From JBPRGG01 sp051418075 (lineage in GTDB: Bacteria; Bacteroidota; Bacteroidia; Cytophagales; Cyclobacteriaceae), in the NCBI GenBank assembly GCA_051418075.1, contig JBPRGG010000071.1, forward strand, positions 35,276-99,275: a stretch of 64,000 nt of DNA. The letters run 5' to 3'. This document shows positions 1-8,859 of the stretch, piece after piece. The notes below the pieces were generated by a model, which saw nothing but the letters and a program-made list of their open reading frames with translations, made no database searches and had not been told where the DNA came from. Both the position numbers and the translations under genes were made by a program. The stretch's first letter is position 1. Each line of letters starts with the position of its first letter.

Positions 1-1589
1 GGAGAAGCCTCAAAATCTTCTGGTTGAGAAGGTCTCAGTTGCTTCCACTCTTTTTCCAGAGGTTGCAAATGGTAAGGCATTTCTTTTTGTTTAACCATAT
101 TCAGTCTATCCTGTAGCAAGGCTCTGAATTCCTTATCCATTTGCTTGGCCAGTTTAGCCTCCACGTCTCCGCGGTCTATCAATCTTTTATTATAGATCTC
201 CCTGGGATTAGGGTGTTTGGATATGATGTTGTAAAGAGAGGGCTGGGTGAATTTTGGCTCATCACTTTCATTATGTCCATGTCTGCGGTAGCAGACCATA
301 TCTATAAAAATATCCCGATGGAATTTCTGTCGGAATTCTACGGCTAAATTCACACAAAAAACCACAGCTTCCGGATCATCACCATTAACATGTAAAACTG
401 GCGCGTCTATAATCTCCGCCACATCCGTACAATAGATACTGGATCTGGCATCATCAAAATTGGTAGTGAATCCCAGCTGATTATTGATCACAAAGTGAAT
501 AGTTCCTCCGGTACGATATCCTTTCAGATCAGACATCTGGGCGATTTCATAGATGATGCCTTGTCCGGCAATGGCCGCATCACCATGGATCAGGATAGGC
601 ATGATCTTAGAGTAGTCGTTGTGATACAACCAATCAGCTTTAGCTCTCACACTTCCTATCACCAACGGATTTACCGCTTCCAGGTGGGAAGGATTAGGCA
701 TTAGGTTTACCCTGATCTCCTTTCCTTCTGCTGTATTGAATGTACTTTTGAATCCTAAATGATATTTAACATCCCCATCGCCCATGGTTTGCTCTACCGG
801 TAGGTTCCCTTCAAATTCATTGAATATCTGATCATAGGTTTTACCCATTATATTAGCCAGTACATTCAACCTGCCCCGATGCGCCATCCCAATTTTAAAT
901 TCTTCTGCTCCTAATTCCACTCCTTTTTGTATGATGGCATCAAGAGCAGGTATGGTGGTTTCTCCTCCTTCCAGAGAAAACCTTTTCTGTCCGATATATT
1001 TAGTATGTAGAAAATTTTCAAAAACAACCGCTTCATTTAATTTAGACAAAATCCTTTTCTTTTGCTCCAGATTGGGTACAAAATTTAAAGAATCGTGCTC
1101 TATCTTTTGTTTCAGCCAGGCCAGTACATCCGGTTCCCGAATATACATATATTCAAACCCTATGGACCCTTCGTATATTTTCTTTAAAGATTCATAAATT
1201 TTATTAAGGCTGGCTTTACCAATTCCTATGACTTCCCCTACTTTGAATTCCTGATCCAGGTCTTTTTCTGACAACCCAAAATCAGAAAGGTCCAGGATTG
1301 CCTTTCTATCCCGTCGGGGTCTTACCGGATTGGTTTTTGATCTCAAATGGCCCCTGGTCCTGTATGCATGAATAAGGTTTCGTACTCCGATTTCTTTCTC
1401 GGACAAAACCTGATCTTCCATTAGGTCTTGATCGTGGCCATTACCTCCATATTTTACCTGGGAAAATTCAAATCCTTCAAAAAACTTCTGCCAGCTTTCA
1501 TCCACTGAGCCGGGATCCGATTGATATGATTTATACAATTCGTCTATATAAGCACCATGGGCATTTGATATATAAGAATATTTATCCAT
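1..1589 (-). CDS. sucA: 2-oxoglutarate dehydrogenase E1 component (partial, N-terminal part)
   Basis: Thiamine-diphosphate-dependent E1 subunit that decarboxylates 2-oxoglutarate and passes the succinyl group to the lipoyl E2 (SucB) in the TCA cycle. Reading the minus strand from the ATG at 1587-1589 gives about 529 codons without a stop, starting MDKYSYISNAHGAYIDELY, the usual E1o N-terminus. The ThDP-binding signature is visible: HGDAAIAGQG followed about 30 residues later by INNQLGF. The family stretch IGMAHRGRLNVLAN is also present. Full-length homologues are about 900-930 residues, so roughly the last 40% lies beyond the left edge, where sucB would normally follow. An exact -7 element sits 24-31 bases upstream of the start codon. 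The assignment is secure. Confidence 0.95.
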   Translation of the reverse strand, partial: MDKYSYISNAHGAYIDELYKSYQSDPGSVDESWQKFFEGFEFSQVKYGGNGHDQDLMEDQVLSEKEIGVRNLIHAYRTRGHLRSKTNPVRPRRDRKAILDLSDFGLSEKDLDQEFKVGEVIGIGKASLNKIYESLKKIYEGSIGFEYMYIREPDVLAWLKQKIEHDSLNFVPNLEQKKRILSKLNEAVVFENFLHTKYIGQKRFSLEGGETTIPALDAIIQKGVELGAEEFKIGMAHRGRLNVLANIMGKTYDQIFNEFEGNLPVEQTMGDGDVKYHLGFKSTFNTAEGKEIRVNLMPNPSHLEAVNPLVIGSVRAKADWLYHNDYSKIMPILIHGDAAIAGQGIIYEIAQMSDLKGYRTGGTIHFVINNQLGFTTNFDDARSSIYCTDVAEIIDAPVLHVNGDDPEAVVFCVNLAVEFRQKFHRDIFIDMVCYRRHGHNESDEPKFTQPSLYNIISKHPNPREIYNKRLIDRGDVEAKLAKQMDKEFRALLQDRLNMVKQKEMPYHLQPLEKEWKQLRPSQPEDFEAS

Positions 1590-1612
1590 TTTAAATGATT
1601 TTCACGATCTGA

Positions 1613-1620
1613 CAAAGTTA
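1613..1620 (-). promoter_or_regulatory. -7 element of the sucA promoter
   Basis: Read on the minus strand this is TAACTTTG, an exact match to the Bacteroidota -7 consensus TAnnTTTG. It would place the transcript start about 18 bases before the sucA ATG. I see no convincing -33 TTG at the expected distance. The rest of the 1590-1904 spacer is AT-rich and holds the divergent sucA and rpsP promoters but no gene. Confidence 0.45.
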
Positions 1621-1835
1621 AATAATATTTCACATTACCTAAAAATCGCTTATGCGGTTATTCGATTATGCTGAATTTTATGGTTTACCCACTTAATTAA
1701 CTATAAAAAAAGAATAATTCTTTAAATATGGCTCATTTATCTTCTTAATTGTAGTTTTTTATTCAAATGAAGAAAAAAAACATCTGGTATCTATAAAATA
1801 ATTATTACAATTCAAATGAATTCTTTGAAAAATAG

Positions 1836-1843
1836 TATCTTTG
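1836..1843 (+). promoter_or_regulatory. -7 element of the rpsP operon promoter
   Basis: TATCTTTG matches the Bacteroidota consensus TAnnTTTG exactly. Transcription would start near 1850, giving a 5' leader of about 55 bases before rpsP that contains the hairpin at 1861-1879. A TTTG at 1824-1827 is too close to serve as the -33 element. Confidence 0.5.
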
Positions 1844-1860
1844 CAGTCATTTTTAATTCA

Positions 1861-1879
1861 GGACGGACGAGATCCGCCC
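1861..1879 (+). promoter_or_regulatory. GC-rich hairpin in the rpsP 5' leader
   Basis: GGACGGA (1861-1867) pairs with TCCGCCC (1873-1879) around a CGAGA loop, with one A-C mismatch. It is strikingly GC-rich inside an AT-rich leader and is followed by a run of repeated AATTT units up to the start codon. The position suits a ribosomal-protein autoregulatory leader, but I cannot show conservation. Confidence 0.35.
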
Positions 1880-1904
1880 GCTTAATTTAAATTTAAATTT
1901 AATT

Positions 1905-2795
1905 ATGGCAGTAAAAATTAGGTTAGCGCGTCGGGGACGCAAAAAACTGGCAATTTACGACGTGGTCGTAGCAGATGCCAAAGCACCACGAGATGGTCGA
2001 TTTATAGAAAAGTTAGGAACTTACAATCCTAATACAGATCCGGGCACATTGAAGATCAATGAAGAAAAAGCTTTTGACTGGATCATGAAGGGAGCTCTTC
2101 CCACTCAAACCACCCGGAACTTGTTGTCAGATGTTGGGATAATGCTTCGTAAACATTTGCAGGTAGGGGTAAACAAAGGAGCCTTGACTCAGGAACAGGC
2201 TGATCAGAAACTGGAGGACTGGAAGAGTGAAAAGGAATCTAAAACCGCCAAAAAGCTGGATACGATGGCTCAATCAAAAGCCTCGAAAGATAAAGCCAGG
2301 CTACAGGCCGAAGCCAAGATCAAAGAAAAGCGGGCCGAAGAATTACGTAAAAGAAATTCCGAACTTGCTGCAGCTGTAAGTAAGGAATCAGAATCAACTG
2401 AAACGGAGGAGGAAGCAGCAGAAGCAACCGAAGCAGCTCCTGAAAGCAACCAAACCCAGGATGTAAAAGCTGAAAAGCAGGATACACCAGAAAGCTCTGA
2501 GAAGCCTGAAGCAGAGGCTGCTGAACCCAGCCAAAAGCCTCAAGAGGCTGAAGAAAACAGCCAGTCAAAGGAAGAAAAACCAGCTGAAGCTGAAAAAGAA
2601 GCAGAATCAAAAGCGGAAGAAAAGCCTGCTGCCGAAGCAGAGGATAAACCAACTGTTGCTCCGGAAAGTGGCGAAAAAGAAGAAGCCCTGAACGATGCTG
2701 CAAAAGAACAGCCTGAAAAGGCCAAAGTGGAAGATAAGCCGGGAAAAACTGAGGAGAAAGATCAGCCGGAAGATAAAAAGAAAGAAGAAGAATAA
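1905..2795 (+). CDS. rpsP: 30S ribosomal protein S16 (bS16) with a very long acidic tail
   Basis: Small-subunit ribosomal protein needed for 30S assembly. Residues 1-80 are classical S16 (MAVKIRLARRGRKK..., RFIEKLGTYNP, PTQTTRNLL). Most bacterial S16 proteins have 80-90 residues, and Bacteroidota versions are often extended to about 180. This one has 296. Residues 105-160 are Lys/Arg/Glu-rich and probably helical. Residues 160-296 are low-complexity Glu/Ala/Lys/Pro/Ser sequence that looks disordered and strongly acidic, ending in KKKEEE. It is the first gene of rpsP-rimM-trmD, with rimM 15 bases downstream. The ATG at 1905 gives the conserved N-terminus. Confidence 0.95.
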   Translation: MAVKIRLARRGRKKLAIYDVVVADAKAPRDGRFIEKLGTYNPNTDPGTLKINEEKAFDWIMKGALPTQTTRNLLSDVGIMLRKHLQVGVNKGALTQEQADQKLEDWKSEKESKTAKKLDTMAQSKASKDKARLQAEAKIKEKRAEELRKRNSELAAAVSKESESTETEEEAAEATEAAPESNQTQDVKAEKQDTPESSEKPEAEAAEPSQKPQEAEENSQSKEEKPAEAEKEAESKAEEKPAAEAEDKPTVAPESGEKEEALNDAAKEQPEKAKVEDKPGKTEEKDQPEDKKKEEE

Positions 2796-2810
2796 CTATC
2801 TAAATTTACC

Positions 2811-3344
2811 ATGCAGATTGATTCTTGCTATCAGCTAGGGTATATCATTAAAAAGCATGGTTTAAAGGGTGAAATCAATATTTTTCTTGATGTTGATGAT
2901 CCGGAAACCTATTCAGATTTGGAATCAGTACTGATTGATGTTAGCCACAACCAGGTACTGGTTCCTTTTTTTATTGAATATATTCAATTGTCTGACAAAA
3001 CGGCAGTTGTAAAACTGGAAGAGGTGGAAGACGTTGAGCAGGCTGATGCCCTTAAGGGATGCAAACTTTATCTTCCCCTGGAAAATCTGCCCCCTTTGGC
3101 TGAAGGCCAGTTTTATTTTCATGATATATTGGGATATGCAGTGATAGACCAAATCAAAGGAAAATTGGGAACAATTGATTCGTTTTATGATCTATCCAGC
3201 CAGAGCCTGTTCAGTATGAATTACCTTGGCAAAGAAATACTAATTCCTGTAAATGACCAGATCATACTACAGGCTGACCACCTTAAAAAAGAATTGCTGG
3301 TGGACCTTCCCCATGGACTGCTCGAACTATACCTGGAGGAATAA
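2811..3344 (+). CDS. rimM: Ribosome maturation factor RimM
   Basis: RimM binds the 30S head near S19 and helps mature the 3' domain of 16S rRNA. The 177 residues are normal length. The N-terminal part (1-90) has the RimM barrel pattern YQLGYIIKKHGLKGEI and the DVEQADALKGCKLYLP segment. The C-terminal part has the PRC-barrel-like region FYFHDILGYAVID and ends with KEILIPVNDQII, which matches the family's terminal 'LIP' motif. It lies between rpsP and trmD, the classic order, with 4 bases to trmD, so translation is probably coupled. Confidence 0.95.
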   Translation: MQIDSCYQLGYIIKKHGLKGEINIFLDVDDPETYSDLESVLIDVSHNQVLVPFFIEYIQLSDKTAVVKLEEVEDVEQADALKGCKLYLPLENLPPLAEGQFYFHDILGYAVIDQIKGKLGTIDSFYDLSSQSLFSMNYLGKEILIPVNDQIILQADHLKKELLVDLPHGLLELYLEE

Positions 3345-3348
3345 AAAA

Positions 3349-4032
3349 ATGCAAATAGATATCATAACCTGCTTGCCTAATCTGCTTCACAGCCCCTTTT
3401 CAGATTCCATTCTTAAAAGAGCCCAAACCAAAGGACTGGTGAAAGTAAATACTCATGACCTACGGAAATATGCCCGGGGAAAGCACCGCCAGGTAGATGA
3501 CTATGCTTATGGGGGTGGGGCAGGGATGGTTTTAATGGTAGAACCCATTGCCCGGTGTATCAATCACCTCCAAAACCAGCGCAATTATGACGAGATCATT
3601 TTTATGAGCCCTGATGGAGAAAAGCTGGATCAGCCAATGGCCAACCAACTTTCTCTAAAAAAGAACATTATAATTTTATGTGGACATTATAAGGGTGTAG
3701 ATGAAAGGATCAGAACCCATTATATTACCAAAGAGATCAGCATTGGTGATTATGTACTTTCAGGAGGGGAATTAGCAGCTGCAGTTTTGTCTGATGCAGT
3801 GATCAGGCTGATTCCGGGTGTTTTATCTGATGAAACTTCTGCCTTGACTGATTCTTTTCAGGATAATTTGTTGGCCCCGCCGGTATATACCCGTCCGGCA
3901 GATTTTGAAGGTTTAAAGGTCCCATCTGTGCTTTTATCCGGCCATCAGGCTCAGATAGATGAATGGAGGCATCAGCAGGCAGTTGACCGGACCAAACAAA
4001 GGAGACCTGACCTGCTAAAACCTTCAACATAA
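3349..4032 (+). CDS. trmD: tRNA (guanine-N1-)-methyltransferase TrmD
   Basis: Uses S-adenosylmethionine to methylate N1 of G37 in tRNAs that read CNN codons, which prevents +1 frameshifting. It is a SPOUT enzyme with a trefoil knot. The knot motifs are visible as LCGHYKGVDERI and EISIGDYVLSGGELA. The N-terminal MQIDIITCLPN and DYAYGGGAGMVL are also family marks. The open frame extends further upstream, but the ATG at 3349 (227 residues) gives the conserved start, lies 4 bases after the rimM stop, and has GGAGGA about 10 bases upstream. Confidence 0.95.
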   Translation: MQIDIITCLPNLLHSPFSDSILKRAQTKGLVKVNTHDLRKYARGKHRQVDDYAYGGGAGMVLMVEPIARCINHLQNQRNYDEIIFMSPDGEKLDQPMANQLSLKKNIIILCGHYKGVDERIRTHYITKEISIGDYVLSGGELAAAVLSDAVIRLIPGVLSDETSALTDSFQDNLLAPPVYTRPADFEGLKVPSVLLSGHQAQIDEWRHQQAVDRTKQRRPDLLKPST

Positions 4033-4089
4033 TCTATATTATTTGTAATTAATTACTTGATAATTTTATTATTTAGTAAAATAATTTTT

Positions 4090-4097
4090 TATATTTG
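4090..4097 (+). promoter_or_regulatory. -7 element of the rplS promoter
   Basis: TATATTTG fits the TAnnTTTG consensus exactly. The start of transcription would be near 4103, so rplS appears to have its own promoter and is not only read from rpsP-rimM-trmD. Confidence 0.5.
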
Positions 4098-4099
4098 CA

Positions 4100-4113
4100 C
4101 TCCATTTTTGGAG
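4100..4113 (+). promoter_or_regulatory. Short hairpin at the 5' end of the rplS transcript
   Basis: CTCCA (4100-4104) and TGGAG (4109-4113) form a perfect 5-base-pair stem around a TTTT loop. It lies at the predicted transcript start, about 22 bases before the ATG at 4136. It could be a transcript-stabilising 5' hairpin or part of a ribosomal-protein leader. The GGAG of the right arm could also act as a ribosome-binding sequence, though it is far from the start. Confidence 0.3.
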
Positions 4114-4135
4114 AAGAATTATATTGTCAATTATC

Positions 4136-4492
4136 ATGAGCGAATTAATAAAGATCATTGAAGAAGAATACAAAGAAGCCAGGGCAAAATTTCCTGCTTT
4201 TGGACCGGGCGACACCATAAATGTACATGTGAAGATCCGAGAAGGTAATAAAGAAAGGATTCAGCAATTTCAGGGCACTGTAATGCAAATTAAGAATTCT
4301 AATAGCAATGGAGAAACCTTCACTGTAAGAAAGGTATCGAACAGTATTGGAATTGAAAGGATCTTCCCCATCATTTCACCAAATATCGAAAAAATTGAAT
4401 TGATCAGAAGAGGTAAAGTTCGCAGAGCCAGGTTATATTACCTGAGAGGTCTGAAAGGTAAAAAAGCGAGGATTAAAGAAAAAATCTCCTGA
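4136..4492 (+). CDS. rplS: 50S ribosomal protein L19 (bL19)
   Basis: Large-subunit protein at the 30S-50S interface. The 118 residues include the L19 marks FGPGDTINVHVKI, RIQQFQGTV, FTVRKVSNSIGIERIFPIISP and the basic end RRARLYYLRGLKGKKARIKE. An in-frame TTG twelve bases upstream could extend the frame by four residues, but the ATG at 4136 (MSELIKIIEEEY) fits the family better. It sits directly after trmD as in many bacteria and is closed by a strong terminator. Confidence 0.95.
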   Translation: MSELIKIIEEEYKEARAKFPAFGPGDTINVHVKIREGNKERIQQFQGTVMQIKNSNSNGETFTVRKVSNSIGIERIFPIISPNIEKIELIRRGKVRRARLYYLRGLKGKKARIKEKIS

Positions 4493-4514
4493 TCCTTTAA
4501 AATATTTTGGAAAG

Positions 4515-4538
4515 GCCCCTTGCAACAGGGGCTTTTTT
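4515..4538 (+). terminator. Rho-independent terminator after rplS
   Basis: GCCCCT (4515-4520) pairs perfectly with AGGGGC (4527-4532) around TGCAAC, followed by six T. It ends the rpsP-rplS block and separates it from dapF. Confidence 0.85.
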
Positions 4539-4620
4539 ATTTCAACCCACTTTTTTCAATGCCTAAATTTCCTGATTTTTAGCAAAATAATTACCTTTAG
4601 CCGACTAAAAAAGCGCCTCT

Positions 4621-5397
4621 ATGAAAGAGCTCGAGTTTTTCAAATATCAGGGAACAGGCAATGATTTCATATTTATTGATAACAGGGAAAAGCATTTCGA
4701 TAAAAAGAACCGGCAACTAATCAGTTTTTTGTGTGATCGAAAGTTCGGCATTGGAGCAGACGGTATTGTATTGATTGAAAATCACGTCAAACATGATTTT
4801 GAGATGATTTACTTTAATCCTGATTCCAGTCAAAGCTTTTGTGGTAATGCCAGTCGATGCGCCATACATTTTGCCAGTTATTTGAATATGATTCATGATG
4901 AAGCTGAATTTTTAGCCATCGATGGGGTGCATCGCGGATTTATAAAAGGTGACCTGGTTCATTTAGCCATGGCCCAGGTAAACCAGGTTAAACCAGTAGG
5001 CCCGGATTTTTTTATTAATACAGGTTCTCCCCACCATGTAGCATTTGTCCCTGCATTAGATCAACTTGATGTATATCAGGAAGGTCACAAAATCCGTTAT
5101 AATCAGACCTACAAGAACCAGGGAACCAATGTAAATTTTGTTGAGTTATTATCGGGAAATGAAATTTATGTCAGAACCTACGAACGTGGTGTGGAAAATG
5201 AAACTTTGTCATGTGGAACTGGTGTAACTGCCTCCGCTCTGGCTGTTTCTCTGAAAAATTATGAAAGCCCTGTAAAAATTAAAACCAGGGGTGGTGATCT
5301 CCAAGTAAGCTTTACCAGGAATGAAAACCACCAATTTACAGATATCTACCTGATCGGACCGGCAGTTCAGGTTTTTCAGGGTTCTATTAAGGTATGA
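4621..5397 (+). CDS. dapF: Diaminopimelate epimerase
   Basis: PLP-independent racemase that turns LL-diaminopimelate into the meso form for lysine and peptidoglycan synthesis. The 258 residues are slightly short for the family (about 270). Both catalytic cysteines are present: Cys74 in SFCGNASRC and Cys198 in LSCGTGVTAS. The N-terminal FFKYQGTGNDFIFID and the central GIGADGIVLIE are typical. The usual FNPDGS appears here as FNPDSS. It stands alone after the rplS terminator and 66 bases before secA. Confidence 0.93.
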   Translation: MKELEFFKYQGTGNDFIFIDNREKHFDKKNRQLISFLCDRKFGIGADGIVLIENHVKHDFEMIYFNPDSSQSFCGNASRCAIHFASYLNMIHDEAEFLAIDGVHRGFIKGDLVHLAMAQVNQVKPVGPDFFINTGSPHHVAFVPALDQLDVYQEGHKIRYNQTYKNQGTNVNFVELLSGNEIYVRTYERGVENETLSCGTGVTASALAVSLKNYESPVKIKTRGGDLQVSFTRNENHQFTDIYLIGPAVQVFQGSIKV

Positions 5398-5463
5398 TTA
5401 TTGTGCAAAAAGAATAACAGAATTTGATTTTAAGCATTTTTATATAAGAAAGAGTTTATTAAG

Positions 5464-8400
5464 ATGTTAGATATAATTACCAAGGGTATTGCCAAAGTTT
5501 TTGGCACCAAATCAGAACGGGATATCAAGATCATATTACCCATTGTGGAAGACATTAAGCTGGAATACAGCAAATTACACGATATTTCTGATGATGAATT
5601 AAGAGACAAAACCAACCAGATAAGAAACACCATAGATCAGGAACTGTCTGAGATCGATCAAGAGATCAAAACGCTTCATCAAGATATCGAGGATGATCCT
5701 GATATGGATGTCAATGACAAAGAAGTTATTTTTGATAAAATTGACAGTCTGGAAGAAGACCGAAACAAACAACTGGAAGTAGTTTTGAATAAAGTACTTC
5801 CCCTCGGTTTTGCAGTGGTGAGAGAAACAGCCTTAAGATTAAAAGAAAAAGGCAAACTGGAGGTGAAAGCCACCATGTTTGACAAAAAAATTGCTGCTCA
5901 AAGAAAAGGTGTAGAAATTGAGGGTGAGAAGGCTATCTGGCACAACAGCTGGTTAGCCGCAGGACATGAAATCACCTGGTCTATGGTGCATTATGATGTA
6001 CAGTTAATTGGTGGAGTAGTTTTACACCAGGGTAAAATTGCCGAAATGGCCACCGGAGAAGGTAAAACCCTGGTGGCTACATTACCTGCTTTTTTAAACG
6101 CCCTGGCCAGAAGAGGAGTGCATATTGTAACAGTAAATGATTATCTGGCTAAAAGGGATTCAGAATGGATGGGCCCTATTTTTGAGTTTCATGGCCTCAC
6201 AGTAGATTGTATTGACAAACACGAACCTAATTCAGAATCCAGAAGGCAAGCCTACCAGGCCGACATTACCTATGGTACCAATAATGAATTCGGGTTTGAT
6301 TACCTCAGGGATAATATGGCTCGCGAACCGCAGGACCTGGTACAAAGAAAACATCATTATACTATGGTAGATGAGGTAGACTCCGTATTAATAGATGATG
6401 CCAGAACGCCATTAATTATCTCTGGACCGGTACCCAGGGGAGATGAACATCAGTTTTATGAACTAAAACCACGAGTAGCTAAACTGGTAGATGCCCAGCG
6501 GAAACTGGTTTCCCAGTTTTTACTAGATGCCAAAAGACATATCAAAAATGGTGATGAAAAGGAAGGTGGATTGGCCTTATTCAGGGCTTACAGGGGATTA
6601 CCTAAATACAAACCACTGATAAAGTTTCTCAGTGAAACAGGAATGAGGCAGATTCTGCAAAAAACAGAAAATTTTTATTTGCAGGATAATTCTAAAATGA
6701 TGCCCGATGCCGATGCACCCTTGTATTTTACTATTGATGAAAAGAACAATAGCATTGAATTGACTGAAAAGGGGATTGATAATATGACCATGGAAGGTGA
6801 AGATGCTAATTTCTTTATTTTACCTGACATCGGAATTGAAATTGCCAACATTGAAAATAATACGGAGATATCTGAACAGGATCAGCTGGCCCAGAAAGAA
6901 GCGTTGATCAGTGACTATACTGTAAAAGCAGATCGAATCCACACGGTCAACCAGTTACTGAAAGCCTATACATTGTTTGAAAAAGACCAGGAATATATTA
7001 TAGTCGATGGTAAGGTTAAAATCGTAGATGAACAAACCGGAAGGGTGATGGAAGGAAGACGTTACTCTGATGGTTTACACCAGGCTATTGAAGCCAAAGA
7101 AATGGTGAAAGTGGAAGATGCCACTCAAACCTATGCCACCATTACATTGCAAAATTACTTCCGGATGTATCATAAACTTGCAGGTATGACCGGTACAGCC
7201 GAAACAGAAGCGGGTGAATTCTGGGAAATCTATAAACTGGATGTAGTGGTAATTCCTACCAATGAACCCATTGTCCGGGATGACAAAGAAGATATGGTCT
7301 TTAAGACTGTAAGGGAAAAGTTCAATGCGGTAAGAGACGAGATCATAGAATTGACCAAAAAGGGCAGACCGGTATTGGTTGGTACTACTTCGGTGGAAAT
7401 ATCGGAATTGCTTAGCCGGATGCTCAACCTGGCCAAAATCAAACACCAGGTATTAAATGCCAAACAACATGCCCGGGAAGCAGAGGTAGTCTCAGAAGCG
7501 GGCAAACCAGGCACAGTTACCATCGCTACCAATATGGCTGGTCGGGGTACCGACATCAAATTGACCGAAGAGTCACGAAAAGCTGGCGGTTTGGCTATTA
7601 TCGGAACCGAACGACACGAATCCCGACGGGTTGACCGCCAATTAAGAGGACGATCAGGCCGGCAGGGTGATCCAGGATCTTCTCAATTCTTTGTATCTCT
7701 GGAAGATAACCTGATGCGGTTGTTTGGATCTGACCGTATTGCTAAACTGATGGACCGAATGGGTTTGAAAGAAGGAGAAGTGATTCAACATTCCATGATC
7801 ACCAAATCCATAGAAAGAGCCCAGAAAAAAGTTGAAGAAAACAACTTTTCTATCCGTAAAAGGCTTTTGGAGTACGATGATGTGATGAATTCCCAGCGGG
7901 AACTGATCTATAAAAGAAGGAAAAATGCATTATTTGGAGAAAGACTGCAGCTGGACATTATGAATATTCTTTACGATACTTCTGAAGATCTGGTATTCAG
8001 CAATAAAGTATCTGAAAATTATGAAGGATTTAAATTGAACAGTCTTGGAGTTTTGGGGGTGGATTATGAGATAGATGAAGAAGAATTTAAAAAAATATCC
8101 AACCAAGAATTAACCAATAATCTATTCGATGCTGCTTATCAGCATTATAAAGAAAAGAACGATTTTATCAGAAAGCAGGCATTCCCCATTATCAAAGATA
8201 TTCACCAGACCAGGGGAGCAACCCTGGAAGACATACTGGTTCCATTTACTGATGGCAAAAAACAAATAGGTGTGGCCTCACCCCTGGAAAAAAATGTAAA
8301 TTCTGAATGCCGGGAGCTGATAAAATCCATGGAAAAATATGCCTCCCTGGCTATTATAGATCAGGCATGGAAGGAGCATCTTAGGGAAATGGATGATTTA

Positions 8401-8832
8401 AAACAGTCGGTACAAAATGCAGTATACGAACAAAAAGATCCACTTTTGATCTATAAGTTTGAAGCATTTGAATTGTTTAAGCGATTTGTATCCAAAGTAA
8501 ATGAAGATACTGTATCCTTCCTGATGAAAGCAGCAATCCCGATCAAGGAGCCGGAAGAAGTAAAAGAAGCCCGCCGGCAACGCAGAAGGGAAAAATTGGA
8601 AGAAAGTAAGGAGGAATCCAAATCATTATTGAATGATGGTAGGGAAAATAGGCCTCCGGTGGAAAAAATGGCCCCTGTAAAGTCGCAGAAGGTAGCAGGC
8701 AGAAATGACAGGGTAACTGTACAGTATATGGATGGCAGTGTGAAGGAAAATGTGAAGTATAAAACCATAGAAGAAGATATTAAAAATAATAAATGTGTAA
8801 TCATTGAAAGCACCAAAGGAGGAGTATCCTGA
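5464..8832 (+). CDS. secA: Preprotein translocase ATPase SecA
   Basis: Motor ATPase that pushes unfolded preproteins through SecYEG at the inner membrane. Its 1122 residues are typical of Bacteroidota SecA, which carry insertions compared with the roughly 900-residue E. coli protein. Visible motifs are Walker A MATGEGKT (195-202), the DEAD-type VDEVDSVLIDDARTPLIISG, the GMTGTAETE region, TNMAGRGTDI and the arginine-finger region QLRGRSGRQGDPG. The C-terminus ends with a YMDGSVKENVKYKTIEED stretch and has no CxCxSGx6CH zinc motif, so any SecB-type docking through that module is absent. Gene intact. Confidence 0.97.
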   Translation: MLDIITKGIAKVFGTKSERDIKIILPIVEDIKLEYSKLHDISDDELRDKTNQIRNTIDQELSEIDQEIKTLHQDIEDDPDMDVNDKEVIFDKIDSLEEDRNKQLEVVLNKVLPLGFAVVRETALRLKEKGKLEVKATMFDKKIAAQRKGVEIEGEKAIWHNSWLAAGHEITWSMVHYDVQLIGGVVLHQGKIAEMATGEGKTLVATLPAFLNALARRGVHIVTVNDYLAKRDSEWMGPIFEFHGLTVDCIDKHEPNSESRRQAYQADITYGTNNEFGFDYLRDNMAREPQDLVQRKHHYTMVDEVDSVLIDDARTPLIISGPVPRGDEHQFYELKPRVAKLVDAQRKLVSQFLLDAKRHIKNGDEKEGGLALFRAYRGLPKYKPLIKFLSETGMRQILQKTENFYLQDNSKMMPDADAPLYFTIDEKNNSIELTEKGIDNMTMEGEDANFFILPDIGIEIANIENNTEISEQDQLAQKEALISDYTVKADRIHTVNQLLKAYTLFEKDQEYIIVDGKVKIVDEQTGRVMEGRRYSDGLHQAIEAKEMVKVEDATQTYATITLQNYFRMYHKLAGMTGTAETEAGEFWEIYKLDVVVIPTNEPIVRDDKEDMVFKTVREKFNAVRDEIIELTKKGRPVLVGTTSVEISELLSRMLNLAKIKHQVLNAKQHAREAEVVSEAGKPGTVTIATNMAGRGTDIKLTEESRKAGGLAIIGTERHESRRVDRQLRGRSGRQGDPGSSQFFVSLEDNLMRLFGSDRIAKLMDRMGLKEGEVIQHSMITKSIERAQKKVEENNFSIRKRLLEYDDVMNSQRELIYKRRKNALFGERLQLDIMNILYDTSEDLVFSNKVSENYEGFKLNSLGVLGVDYEIDEEEFKKISNQELTNNLFDAAYQHYKEKNDFIRKQAFPIIKDIHQTRGATLEDILVPFTDGKKQIGVASPLEKNVNSECRELIKSMEKYASLAIIDQAWKEHLREMDDLKQSVQNAVYEQKDPLLIYKFEAFELFKRFVSKVNEDTVSFLMKAAIPIKEPEEVKEARRQRRREKLEESKEESKSLLNDGRENRPPVEKMAPVKSQKVAGRNDRVTVQYMDGSVKENVKYKTIEEDIKNNKCVIIESTKGGVS

Positions 8833-8859
8833 CCTGGGAGCTTTCCAGCTCATACCGCT

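Noticed and set aside
2320..2725. Two antisense frames opposite the rpsP tail
   Set aside because: They are shadows of low-complexity Glu/Ala codons, giving Leu- or Ser/Phe-rich translations without meaning.
8580..8832. C-terminal zinc motif of SecA
   Set aside because: No Cys/His pattern is present; the tail is the cysteine-poor type common in this group, so it is not an unusual loss.
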